Shown piece by piece: positions 42,774-53,770 of a DNA stretch of 64,000 nucleotides. The stretch spans positions 51,852,066 through 51,916,065 of the forward strand of contig CAMGYJ010000006.1 in the NCBI GenBank assembly GCA_946122785.1, given 5' to 3'. The translations under genes were made by a program, and so were the position numbers. Within the stretch, counting starts at the first letter, position 1. Each line of letters begins with the position of its first letter. The notes below the pieces were generated by a model. It made no database searches, had not been told where the DNA came from, and saw nothing but the letters and a program-made list of their open reading frames with translations. The stretch is from Linum tenue. Its lineage: Eukaryota > Streptophyta > Magnoliopsida > Malpighiales > Linaceae.

Positions 42774-44191
42774 AGTAGATGATTGATGATAATTGTTGGT
42801 GATTCATTATTCATAAAAGAATAATTATCATTTAAATGATGTGATGATAGTTGAACAAGATAATATAATTCAAAATTGAATAATAGAGAGGTGAATTGAT
42901 CCTAAGAGGAGAAAAGCTAAGAGAAAAAACAAAGAAAAAAGAAAAAATATTAAATTAATAGAAGTAAATAATTTGGAGTTGAGTTTAGATCACAAGTTTA
43001 CACAGCTAATTAGTAATTACTAAGCTGAAAAGGAAAACAATGAATAATAATATGGCACACCATGAAATTTGGGCCCAAAGTGTTGTTAACTATCTTGTGG
43101 CTTATTAAACAATAATTCTATTTTATTTGATTTTAAAAGAGGCCCATAATGAAACTGTGTATTCTAAATTGGTATTAGGCTTTTTAATCTTAGTGGAGGC
43201 CCTTATTTTGTTGAGGCCCTTATTTACAAACCTAAACCTATTCTGCATACATATAAAAGACCACTACAGCTACATCCGTATATATATATATATATAAAAA
43301 ATGGATGTCGAAAATAAGGTAACTAAACGAATAAATTTCTTTTTAATCATACGCCTTTTGTGGCATGCTGTATTTTCTCGATTTGCTTTGACCATATTCG
43401 TTTCTGTGTTTACATCAGGGCACCTCTTTTCTGTTATCCGGACGTGTAACGGATTTGACGACGTCCTGGTCCCCTGCATCCATAATCCATTTCGTCCACC
43501 TCATAATTGAGGACGATTTTATTGGTGTTGACATCGTCTTCCCGTCATCACAGTTACGAACGATTGTTGGATCTGTATTCAGTCATGCAGATGTTGTCAA
43601 TGCTGACTATATGGCCCTTCTGAACATGCTTGGAGACAGACATTTGAAGTCATGGTCACAGTCGGTCCCTGGAACAATGCATTTGGTTATTGTGAACTTG
43701 TGTTGGTGAAATTATTTTTGCCTTTGTTGAATTGAGTACCATGTCATGAACAATGAGACAATGTCTTGAGTTTTCCTATTTTGGACCTGCATGTTATTTG
43801 TCGTAATACTCAACTAGATTAGATTTGTGATTAGTAAAATTTCATGTAAGTATTTTTATTTTGATTAGCTAATCTTCAAATGTATCCTCCTCATCCTTAC
43901 AATACGTGTGTGAATGGTATGCTTTTTCCCTTAATTAAATAATGACTTTATTTCTAACTTATTGTGAATGTTCATTCAAATTACATGTTCGTCTTCAACG
44001 AATTGCAAAATTGCAACAATCTTATGATAATATAAAACAAGACTCATTTCTCGAGACTACCATTATAGATATTGTAACTCCATTTTCCTTAAACAATTAC
44101 GGCCAACGGGCCGGGCTATAGGCTAGTTGATTTAAAGAGTAGTGTTACACAATCATTTCTCGAATTAGTTAATGAATAATTCTTTAATATT

Positions 44192-44407
44192 TTAATGACC
44201 TATGTAGTCAAAATCGCGTTTTAAAACTTAAAAACTTACGATTTTACGTTTCTAGGTCACTAAAACGTTTCTACACAAAATCTTAGTTTTTATAACTTAT
44301 GTAGTTAAAAACTCCGTTTTAAAACTTAAAAACTTACGATTTTACGCTTCTGGATCACCAAAACGTTTCTACGTAGAAACTCGCTTTTGACTGCATTGTT
44401 AATGACC
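44192..44407. mobile_element. 198-base MITE with 9-base target duplication
   Basis: The insert is 44201-44398; TTAATGACC stands at 44192-44200 and 44399-44407. Its ends TATGTAGTCAAAATCGCG and CGCTTTTGACTGCATTG are inverted and similar. Most of it is a tandem duplication of about 85 bases (AAAACTTAAAAACTTACGAT in both). The 9-base duplication suggests a MULE-type parent. Confidence 0.78.
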
Positions 44408-44639
44408 AGTTAATTATTTGATTAAATTTGTTAATGAATAATTAATTAGTTAGTGATTGATTTGATGATTGGTGTTATTATTTGGTTAAATTAGGTAATA
44501 ATATAATTTGAACGTATTTATTGAGTAGTTAATTAAATTAGTTAATGGATAATTATCGAGAGTGTTTTAATGAATAATTTGAATTGTTTAAAAAATATAG
44601 ATAATCTAGAATTTAGTGCACATCTAAGTATGATATGGT

Positions 44640-45330
44640 GTAAATTTGTAGATAATTAGATATTGATGATCATTGCTTAGAGCTTGAGTCTGATGAGGAT
44701 CCCTAGGCCCATCCAGCCAAGCGTGGACGTGGACGGGAGCCGTCCTACACGGCTTCATCACGTTTGGCTATGTAAAGGGACCAAGGTCGGCAGTTCGTAG
44801 ACCCTGCTCGGGAGGAGATAGAGAGCTCCTAGACTAGACGAAGTAGGAGAGGGCAGGAGTCGAGTGATCCTAACCTTGTTAGGAGCTTCCGTTGCCATGT
44901 CACATGCGCTTTGGACGAGGATTGGAGACGTAGGGGTCATCATTTGCTACAGTTGTACATGCGCGGTTCAGAATGGTGAGGAGGAGGAGCTGGTTCAGAA
45001 TGCAGATCTCCAGCACTTGATGTATTGTATGTTCCGCAAGATATTGATTGACAAGGCTCTGATTTCAACTTTAATTTTGTGGAGAGGTGGCAACCAAACA
45101 CCAATACCTTACACATGCCTTTTGGAGAGATGACGATCCTCATCCACGACGTTCTATACCTACTACAGATTCCTATAGAGGATCGACTGATTAGCAGGAG
45201 TCGAGCGGAGTGTGACTGAGCGGATGTGGGCTTGTGTGCACTTCTTGGGATGAACTCAGAGCAACTGCATGGCAGGTCGGAGGCCCCTAGTGTTTGGACC
45301 ATTATGTTGCCATACTTCTTTAATACATAT
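44640..45330 (+). pseudogene. Plant mobile domain protein (MAIN/MAIL-like), copy B
   Basis: In shifting frames the plus strand codes FVERWQPNTNTLHMPFGEMT, then ILIHDVLYLLQIPIEDRLIS and VGLCALLGMNSEQLHG. The region before, from GATATTGATGATCATTGCTT, has several stops. It matches copy A but keeps the GEMTILIHDV stretch that copy A lost. It ends soon after LGMNSEQL, so the C-terminal half (YSW...AWLYR) is missing. The 20-30 bases before the gene match those upstream of copy A. Confidence 0.75.
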
Positions 45331-45714
45331 ATGAAACTCGCAATTAGTACCTTTCGAACTAGAATTCCCACGCATCTCCTTCATAGGGTATGGTTTGTAA
45401 GACTTCTCGATCCTACTGCTTCTGTCGCAATACATATAGAGGGCAGTAACAGGATGCTCTGCTTCCGTATTCAGTTTCCATGCTCCTCTACTAATAAAGA
45501 ACCCACACGATTAAGCGATTGCTTTTGCATGATCCACAGCTAACTCCAAAGTTGCATAATGGTTGTCCGTCTAAAAAACTGTGTAATTAGTGTCGGGCTC
45601 GAACCATTCTGACATTTTTCTTACAATTACAATATAACACATCAATATTAATGTGAAGCTAAACCTTACTCCCTAAATTCAACTCCTAAACTCTAAATTG
45701 GTGACTGTAAATGA

Positions 45715-46110
45715 CTAGGCTGAAAAATTTTGGCCTACGCCAGGCCGAACCGAAGATTTTTCGTCGGCCCGGCCAGGTACTGGCAGTCGGATTCTTTCGG
45801 CATGGCCAGGTCCTGACCGCCGGAATCTTCTGGTCCTCCCGTCTGTCCGTTGAATCTCGCTAGAAAAATTGTTCGAAAATCCGGAAGTTAGAATACCTGT
45901 TTAGTGATGATTCATGGATGCATGTGCGCAGTTTACGTCGAGGTTCGGCTTCTCTGATGTGTTTTCTGGCGCGAACACGGTTTTTTTTAAGATTGAACAT
46001 GTTTTCTGAAAGTTGGATATTTGTTGAGCTCGTGGAACCCCTCTATCGAAGAAGTATATATAACAAATTTCGAATTTTTTTTTAGTTGGCGGCAAATAGT
46101 AATGTTCATG
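45715..46110. repeat. Right subterminal repeats and terminal repeat of MULE copy B
   Basis: GGCCGAACCGAAGATTTTTC, TCGGCATGGCCAGG and similar words (45715-45850) are followed by a stretch that is the inverse of 23700-23900 of copy A (CGTCGAGGTTCGGCTT, TTCTGAAAGTTGGATAT, AGTTGGCGGCAAATAG). Confidence 0.7.
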
Positions 46111-46456
46111 GCGACAAATAACATGCCTCTTATTTTTTCTTGTTTTGTATCTAAGATGCAATTTTCCCCAATCATCACATCGATCAATTTTTTCTTGACC
46201 CAAATCGTCGTTCATTAACTAATGGTTGAATCCCCAATGACCCCATTTCCGACCATTTCAACCAACAAAATTGACTATGCTTAGCAACACGAACACCATG
46301 TCATCATGCTATGGTCGAGAACTTATTATTCATTCAATGGTATTGCAAGCAGTTTGAATGACTAACCACGATATAAGAACATACGAAGTTGAAATTATCA
46401 CAGAAAACAGACAATCCATTGCTTTGATAATCTCGTAACAGTAACGTCAAGATTAA

Positions 46457-46473
46457 GGGGGGGGGGGGGGGGG
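46457..46473. repeat. Run of 17 G
   Basis: A pure G-run in intergenic DNA between the MULE and the receptor gene. Its length in the assembly may be uncertain. Confidence 0.9.
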
Positions 46474-47773
46474 TGTTTTGACAATGTTGCAATTGGACTA
46501 GTGATCTCTCGAATCCTTTCATGTATCATGATCATGTTGGCTTCTTAACCTATCCAATCTCTCACAAATAGCCTCTCATAAACAAGTTTAACTTGGCAGA
46601 GTAGGGTGGGTAAGCAGGGGAGCAGCCCAAATGGCACATAGAGCCAACTAAAGAGGGCCGTTTATAAGGAAGTAGGAACCCACTAGGATGTGAACTATGC
46701 AAAGAAAAAGAGCCAACAGGGAAGGGAAGGGAACATGCAAACCAAACAAAAAGGCCAAAAAGCTCTGCTCACCTCGCTCTGAAACTGAAGGCTTACTATT
46801 TTACTCTTCCTTTTCCCCTCACCGGGTCTCCATCTCATTCCCCACCACTATCTTATAAATTATTAGTTTCCTTCAATTCAATTCTCCTCCTTTGCTTTCC
46901 TTTGCTTTGCATGCATTTCTTTCATGTCCTGAACTGGAAGGACTACTAAAGCCTCATCACCCACATCAAGAATCTCTCTTTTTATCCATGGCGGTGGCCT
47001 TATTATTATTCTCTTTTGGACCCTGAAAAAGAGGTCATTCTACACTTGGTAACACATATCTCTTTCAACGTGTCGTCATCAATAACTAATATTTGAAACC
47101 CCCAAATCAGCTTCTTTCTGTCAAGGCAATCTTCCATTCCCCCGGCCAGCAGTGCCAGTTTCGGTTAGCAGGTTTCTCTCTGTCACTCCATTCTGTCCAC
47201 TTCAGTTTTTGGTTCAGTAGGCCGCATGTGGGCTCATTGATCACAGTAGAATTTTCTAGGAGAAGGGTCTCTCCGGTCCCCAACCCTCACTGTCAAAGTT
47301 GGGTGGATTTGATCAGATTTTGTTTTCAACTGTTTTCCCTTTCGATGTTAAAGTTTGGGGCTTTCTTTCTTTCTTCCTTCCTTTCCTTTTCTGCTGCTCA
47401 TTATCACTGACCCTGGATGGCTTGCATAATTGGTTATTGTTGGGTGGTCTTTCTGAATGTGTGAAATGGAAGTTTCTGTGGGAATAAATAGCTTTGTCCT
47501 TTTGTTGTTTTTCTTCCTCGGTTCTTCTTCTGAAGTGGGTTTGTAGCTGATTTGTAGAAATTTGTTAGTCTCTTTAAGGGAGATGGGTTGCAGACGCACT
47601 GTTTCTGGAATTTCCTCATGGAGAATTGGGAGCCTCACCAGAAATTCTTCTCCTCTTCGCAGTTCCCAGTTGCCTTTCCACCTGGAGGATTAACCAGTTA
47701 CTTGTGGGATTTGTGTACTTGTATGCTACCGACTTAGCTGATTAGCTGAAAACAGGATTAAGTGCTTAAAAAG
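46474..47773 (+). promoter_or_regulatory. Promoter and leader region of the receptor-like pseudokinase gene
   Basis: No coding gene is seen; short frames on both strands have no domain. CT-rich stretches at 46800-46920 and 47360-47400 suggest leader DNA. The last exon part ends AAAAAG at 47773, just before a GTAAGC donor. Confidence 0.45.
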
Positions 47774-47952
47774 GTAAGCTTTTCCTTCTTCCACACATAC
47801 CCCAAAATTTATCTGTTTTCATGTGCAATAACAGGAAGACATTAATAGTTAGGTAAGATCACTTCCACGGCAGAACCTCCTTCTCTGAATTTGTATCATA
47901 AAAGGTTCATTGTAAGGTTAACTAGCTGCTTCCTGTTCTTGTCCTGTAACAG
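47774..47952 (+). other. Intron in the 5' leader of the receptor-like gene
   Basis: The donor AAG|GTAAGC and acceptor TGTAACAG|CTTTGC bound 179 bases rich in T. The ATG follows 29 bases after the acceptor. Confidence 0.6.
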
Positions 47953-47981
47953 CTTTGCAAACTCTCTTCTTCTGTGCGGCA

Positions 47982-50981
47982 ATGGTGGGGTTCCAGAAGT
48001 CTGCAGTAGTAGTCTTAGTTTCCCTGATCATCTCCCTTTCAATTAATCACTCAGAGCAAATCCAGTCGTCCCAGGGTCAAACCCTCATAAGGATTCAACA
48101 CCTTTTGAACAATCCATCAGTCCTAAGCACCTGGAATAGCTCCACTGATTTCTGCAGCCTAGATCCCACTTCATCTGTTTCTGTGGTCTGCTACCAGGAC
48201 ACCATAACCCAGCTCCACATCATTGGAAACAAGGGAAGATCTCTTCTCCCTAGAAACTTCTCCATGGAATCTTTTGTCACAACTCTGGTAAGTCTTCCAA
48301 CCCTGAAAGTCCTCACACTATCTTCTCTTGGTTTATGGGGTTCACTACCTGGCAAAATCGCTCGGTTGTCATATTTGGAAATTCTCAACATAAGCTCCAA
48401 TTTTCTATATGATACCATCCCTGGAGAGCTCTCATCACTGTCTACCCTCCAATCACTGGCACTCGATGATAACATGTTTGCTGGGGAGCTGCCACATTGG
48501 CTTGGTTCGCTCCCCGTATTATCTGTTCTTAGTTTGAGGAAGAACATGTTCAATGGGACATTACCTGATTCATTAAGCAATTTGGAGAATCTCAGAGTTC
48601 TTTCACTTTCACACAACTACTTCCGTGGTGAAGTACCGGACTTTAGCCGGTTGACCAACCTTCAGGTGCTTGATTTAGAAGATAATGACTTTGGGACCGA
48701 GTTTCCTCAGCTCGGGAACAAGTTGGTCACTTTGATTTTGAGCAAGAACAAGTTCAGAGATGGACTCCCTACAGAAATAAGCTCTTACTATCAGTTGGAA
48801 CGGCTTGATCTCTCCAACAATAACTTTGTGGGCCCATTTCCGCTGTGTTTGTTGGCATTGCCTTCTGTTACTTACTTAAACGTGGGGAGCAACAAGTTCA
48901 CTGGAATGCTCTTTGAGAACCAATCATGTAGTGGTGAACTGAAGTTCGTTGACTTGTCATTCAACCTTCTAACTGGACATCTACCTAAGTGTCTTCACTC
49001 CAAGAAAACTGTTATATCTGATGGAAACTGCCTGGAAACTGGTGATGATCAAAGCCAAAAACCGGTTTCATTCTGTCGCAATGAAGCCTTAGCAGTTGGT
49101 GTCATTCCACATATGAAGAATAGGGAAGGAAGAAGCTCTAAAGCAGCAATTATTGCCCTAGGTGTAATTGGTGGAGTTGTTGGAGGCATTGCACTTGTTA
49201 CTTTGATTTTCTTGTTGGTTAGAAAGGTGAGCGCCTCGAAGGAAATCAAGAAATATCCGACAAGGCTAATTTTGGAGGATGCATCAACTGGTTACCCGTC
49301 CAAGTTGCTTCAAGATGCAAGTAAAGTTTTACAGTTTCATCTCCCCTCCTCTATGTTCGCATCCGCTTTACTTTTTGATGATACCATATCCATTGAGACT
49401 GAACGAATGACCTTACTGTGCAGTTGAATAACTTTACAATTGGGAGTTGGTTGCGTGATTTTTTCTGTATAAGCTAGTATGAAGTGTTGTTGGATCAGAA
49501 ATGAAAATCTGGTAACCCATTATGTTTGTTCCACCATGAAGGATATATATCTCAAACAATTAGACTAGGAGCACTTGGCCTCCCAGCATATCGGTCCTTT
49601 TCGTTGGAAGAGATCGAGGAGGCTACGAACAACTTCGAGTCATCAGCATTCGTCGGTGAAAGTTCTCAAGGACAGGTAATCTTATACAATTATAAGCACT
49701 TTGCTCCCCACTTATTCCCTTACATTAGCCATTAGCTACTCACTTTGCTGTCTATGCTTCATGGTTATCAGATGTACAAGGGTAAGCTGAAGGATGGATC
49801 TTATGTAGCAATTATATGCCTGAAAATGAAAAGAAGCTACAGCACACAAACATTCATGCACCATATAGAGCTGATCTCAAAGCTGAGGCACAAACATCTG
49901 GCAAGTGCTCTAGGCCACTGCTTCGAGTGCTACTTGGATGATTCGAGCGTCAGCAGAATATTTCTCATCTTTGAACATGTATCAAATGGGAACCTAAGGA
50001 GCTGGGTCTCCGGTACAGTCATACTCTAATGAATCAAGGTTGAAAATCCACATCGTAACTTCTCTATTCGAACTGACAAACACTTGTTCGTTTCCACTAA
50101 TGCAGAGAGGCACTCTAGGCAAAAGCTGAACTGGACACAAAGGCTGGCAGCTGCAATTGGGGTGGCCAAAGGGATGCAGTTTTTGCACACAGGGATTGTG
50201 CCTGGTGTATATGCAAACTATCTGAAGATAACAGATGTTCAGCTGGATCAGAACCTTGTGGCAAAAATTAGCAGTTATAACCTGCCATTACTTGCAGAGA
50301 TCACAGGACAGGTAAAAAGCTCATAAATTTCTGTTCGGATGTCTTTTGTCTTTGTCTTTGCCTTTTCAGTTGACTTGATTGAAGTTTCCATCTACCTCAG
50401 GTCGGCCGCATGACTTCTTCAGCTGGCTCCAAGAACCCTGCAAGGTTTGTTCACTAAGTTCCAAGTAGCTTCCTTGGATTCATCAGTTGATTTGTCCCCA
50501 TAAAATCAGCAATTCGTTGAAAGTGGAATCTCTCTTAGGACCAATCAAGAAGCGAAAGCTGACGTCTACGATTTTGGCATCATACTCTTAGAGATCATCG
50601 TGGGGAGACCATTGGAATCTAGGAATGAAGTAGATGCAGTAAAAGACCAAGTAAGATCGATAAATTCCTTCCTTGTCAACATTTGCCAGCTGGGTTCAAA
50701 CTTTGGAGTCAACATTCAACTAGTGTCATTTCTTCCTCATTGTGCAGCTGCAAGCAGCTATTGCATCAGATGCAGCGACGAGGAGAAGCATGGTTGATCA
50801 AGCTGTTCAAAGGGGAAGCTCTATTCAGTCGGTGAAGACGACAATGGAGATCTGCATGAGGTGCCTAAACAAGAACCCTGGGGATAGGCCTTCCGTGGAG
50901 GACGTGCTGTGGAACTTGCAGTTTGCTGCTCAATCTCAGAGCGCCGAAGTGTCTCCTTCCTCGCCTGCACAGTTTAATTAA
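47982..50981 (+). CDS. Inactive LRR receptor-like kinase (At3g03770 family)
   Basis: Seven exons join in frame: 47982-49320, 49542-49675, 49772-50012, 50106-50311, 50401-50444, 50539-50650 and 50748-50981, giving 769 residues (At3g03770 is of similar length). A signal peptide (residues 1-28) leads to about eight leucine-rich repeats (LPTLKVLTLSSLGLWGSLP onward). A membrane segment follows (about 387-411, AIIALGVIGGVVGGIALVTL), then the conserved LGLPAYRSFSLEEIEEATNN and a kinase-like fold. Key catalytic residues are gone: the Gly-loop reads VGESSQGQ, the HRD position VPGVYANYL, and DFG reads SSYNL. It should be a plasma-membrane pseudokinase acting by binding partners; its ligand is unknown. 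No break is seen. Confidence 0.92.
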
Positions 50982-51906
50982 CAACCACGTCTCAGCACCC
51001 TGTGATAGAATCGCGAACGCAGAATTCTTCAAGAAATGAGTTCAAATATGGCTGTACCATGGAATTGTCTAAATAGTATATAAGCTGTAATTTATATATA
51101 CAAGATCACCGTAGTGTACCCAACAAGTGTGTATTAAACTATCACATTTTTTTTTTCAAAGTCAGTGTCGAAAAGATAGTCACAAGGAGGAAGAAAGAAA
51201 AACGCGGGAGTCGACCAATAGTCGAACTCCCCATGAGAGGGCCTTTTGTGCCACATGATGGGTAGCCCTATTTAGTCAACGAGAAACAAAGCAGTAAGAA
51301 ATCCAACTGAAATGAGAAGCTAAGCTCTGAGTATCCTCCAGTAGAACTCCACTCCGATCATGCGCCAAGTCGCCTCCCACCATCCCGCCGTATCAATTGT
51401 TGTGAATCCCCATGAAATTTGACAAAGACAAAGGTCCCCGATCGACTATTGTGCAATTGAATCTTCACCTGCAAAATGAGCAAACAAAGGTCCCTACTAG
51501 GAGAATCCCGACCAAAGAGCCAACAAGTCAACAAAGACACAAGGCAACAATTCGCCCTTAAAATAGAGTACCAGGTTATCAGGAAACCCTAGATAATCGG
51601 TACCGGCCAATACACACCTAATTTTTTTTTAATAAAAGGTTATAACATAAATGTAGAAAGAATAATTAAAAACAAATAAAGTATGAAGGATAATTATTAA
51701 GGGAAATAAATAATAATAATAATAATAATAAAGAATAATAGAAAATAAAAAATAAAAAAAGAAACACTTACCTGATTTGGATTCGAACGTGGGGTTGGGT
51801 TGGGGAACTACGGTTCCAACTTCCAAGTTCCAACCAATTAATGGGAGAAAAGTAAAAACCAAAATAAAAGAATAATAGAAAATAAAAATTAACGATCTAT
51901 ATTCCC

Positions 51907-52920
51907 TAGGGGTGGGCATTGGTGCGACCGAACCGCTCCGAACCGCACCGCACCGTTTTTGCGGTCAAGCCAAACCGCACCGTAAAACTTGCGGTTTCAT
52001 TTGCGGTCTGGTTGTCAAGTAGTTTGCGGTTTGCGGTTTGGATTGACCGAAACCGCGCAGTTGCGGTTTAGAACCGCAAACCGCTAAAATCTCAATAAAA
52101 TTCTCATCATCCAATCCAGCGTGTCTAAAGAGACTCCTCTTCACTTCATCGTTCCATTCGACCGTTCTGAGTCCCGGCTTTCTCATACAACGAGGAAGTC
52201 TTCCCGCCGGCGGGGGTGATTTTATCATCGCACAAGCAAGCCTCTCGCCAACGATGCCGGAGCCGAACAACGTTGACCACTTTTGCAATCCATTCCCTCC
52301 GCCCTCCCAAGCTTCCCCGTACCTCGCACTACCATTTCTCTCCGACTTCCCCGCCCAGAGCTAAACAATTAACCATCGAAGAATCTGTCCTCCTGCAACT
52401 CCAAGTATATATTAGTAGCTGTTAGCTTAACAGGGGATGAGCACCTCTTGTGTTTTATTGATGGTAATTGGTGAACTCCAATTTATATATATTTTATTTA
52501 TTTATTATGTTAAAGGTATATTTTATTAATTGTTCAAACATCCAGATTAATCAAGCTATAAAATTGGTTTCTTTACATAATTTCGAGTGGGTATAATCGT
52601 TAGAAAAATAACTAACTTAATACATATATAATTAGTAATTTTTCGATAGGATCTTAAATATTCATTTTAGTTCGAATTACGGATTATGAGTGTAGAACGT
52701 GAATTCAAAATTTTCATTTCAAATATGCATCCATATTATATTGCGGTCGAATATGCGGTGCGGTTTGGACCGCACCAAACCGCTTATTAAAGCGGTTCGA
52801 TTTGACCGCACCGATTAAATTGCGGTCTAGTATGCGGTGCGGTCCAAATAACATGCGGTGTGGTGCGGTTTGTGTCAATATGGTGCGGTGCGGTTCGGAC
52901 CGCACCAATGCCCACCCCTA
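51907..52920. mobile_element. Non-autonomous hAT transposon
   Basis: The ends TAGGGGTGGGCATTGGTGCG and its inverse (CGCACCAATGCCCACCCCTA) are perfect for 20 bases. The 8-base duplication ATATTCCC is at 51899-51906 and 52921-52928. Subterminal DNA is full of GCGGTTTG/ACCGCACC words, the usual transposase contact sites of hAT elements. No transposase frame is present. Confidence 0.93.
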
Positions 52921-53575
52921 ATATTCCCCACTCCCGTGACCGTAACCGTCCCTGTTTCTTCGGTTCCTAATCCGGCGGATCTCAACGACGGCACGCTTCT
53001 GAATCGGCGCCGACAGTGCCTCTCCCGTCGTGGACTCTTCATGTAGATGCCCCTTGCTGCTGTTGCTACTGCTGTAGTTCGGAGAAAGAAGTCGGGATTG
53101 CAGCGACAGGAGAGCACAAGCCGATGGAGAGGAAGAGGCGTCGTCCATTCTGTGCAGATCTGAAGGGAAGAAACAATGTAAGAAATAGGGAGGAGAGAGG
53201 GGATGACTTACAGTTGCCAGTCGGGATGAATCGAGGAAAAGGAAAGGGCAAGAGATCGAGGAGCTCTGTAAATCTAGCCGACGTGGACGGTCGGTCGGAG
53301 TCGGCAACGTTGCAGGCTCCAGAAGGCAACCCAGCAAATTGAACTCCGATCCTATTTCGCCACCCAGGTGGTGCTGGTGCACTGCTGTGACTTCCAACTT
53401 TCTTCAAACTCTTTTCACTTTCCTTGGTCTGGTCTGTTTTTCTTTTGGCCCTTTTCCAAGCAATTCCGGAATTTTGGCGGCGGATTCCGCAGGAGTCTCC
53501 TCCTTCACGGTCGCCTTCAGGTGATGCGATCCTAATCGACATCGGAATTAGGTCTCGACAGAGGAAATTTCTCAC
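52918..53575 (-). other. ORF1-like open frames at the LINE 5' end
   Basis: Overlapping minus frames of about 160 residues exist. The most likely (from 53575 or 53537) starts MSIRIASPEGDREGGDS and is Arg/Lys/Ser-rich. No RRM or zinc knuckle of LINE ORF1 is recognised, so the call is weak. None is a host gene. Confidence 0.3.
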
Positions 53576-53770
53576 TGAATCTTGAACTTTCGCGATTAGT
53601 AAAATCGAAACGGAAGAGGAGAGAATCGGGGGAAGCGGCGGTGGGCGGGAGCGGCGGCCGACGAAGTCTAAACGATTTGTTCTAAACTATCACATTAATG
53701 CAAGTCATTTGTAATTTTGATGTTGACAGATATCGTTGTTACTTCATCCATTTTAGTAATCAGATCACGG

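Larger units (their letters stand above)
36599..44126 (+). mobile_element. Helitron with truncated Rep gene
   Basis: The 3' end fits the Helitron rule: the hairpin CGGCC-AACG-GGCCG, then GGCTATAGG, then CTAG followed by T at 44127. A Rep gene lies inside on plus. The 5' end is less sure; TC at 36599 after A fits, but other TC sites do too. It sits in the AT-rich part of MULE copy B. No target duplication is expected for Helitrons. 37370-39644 and 42787-44090 show no recognised gene. Confidence 0.68.
35670..46130. mobile_element. Second plant-mobile-domain MULE (copy B), inverted and deleted, with nested elements
   Basis: The left end (TATTTGCCGCTAACTAAAAA at about 35683) and the right end (TTTTAGTTGGCGGCAAATA at about 46080-46099) are inverted partners. 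The right end also matches the left end of copy A. Inside are GC-rich subterminal arrays, AT-rich DNA, a Helitron, a MITE and a mobile-domain gene on plus. No transposase or OTU sequence remains. Outer limits and a target duplication could not be fixed. Confidence 0.65.
51149..53682 (-). mobile_element. Deleted LINE copy with 14-base target duplication
   Basis: TAAACTATCACATT stands at 51135-51148 and 53683-53696. A T-run at the left end is the poly(A) tail on minus. Near it the minus strand codes RATHHVAQKALSWGVRLLV and FLSSLL with a stop, like the RNase H end of LINE ORF2. The right, 5', end is GC-rich with an ORF1-like frame (MSIRIASPEGDREGGDSCG, from about 53537). Reverse transcriptase is missing, so it is an internal deletion form or a LINE-dependent chimera. 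A hAT element is nested at 51907-52920. Confidence 0.75.

Noticed and set aside
43455..43709. Helitron helicase domain after the Rep fragment
   Set aside because: The frames there (SQLRTIVGSVFSHADVVNADYM) show no Walker A or B motif and could not be matched to the helicase. The Rep gene is considered truncated.
47955..47981. Earlier start of the receptor-like gene at 47955
   Set aside because: That codon is TTG and sits three bases after the leader-intron acceptor. The first ATG is at 47982 and gives a normal signal peptide.
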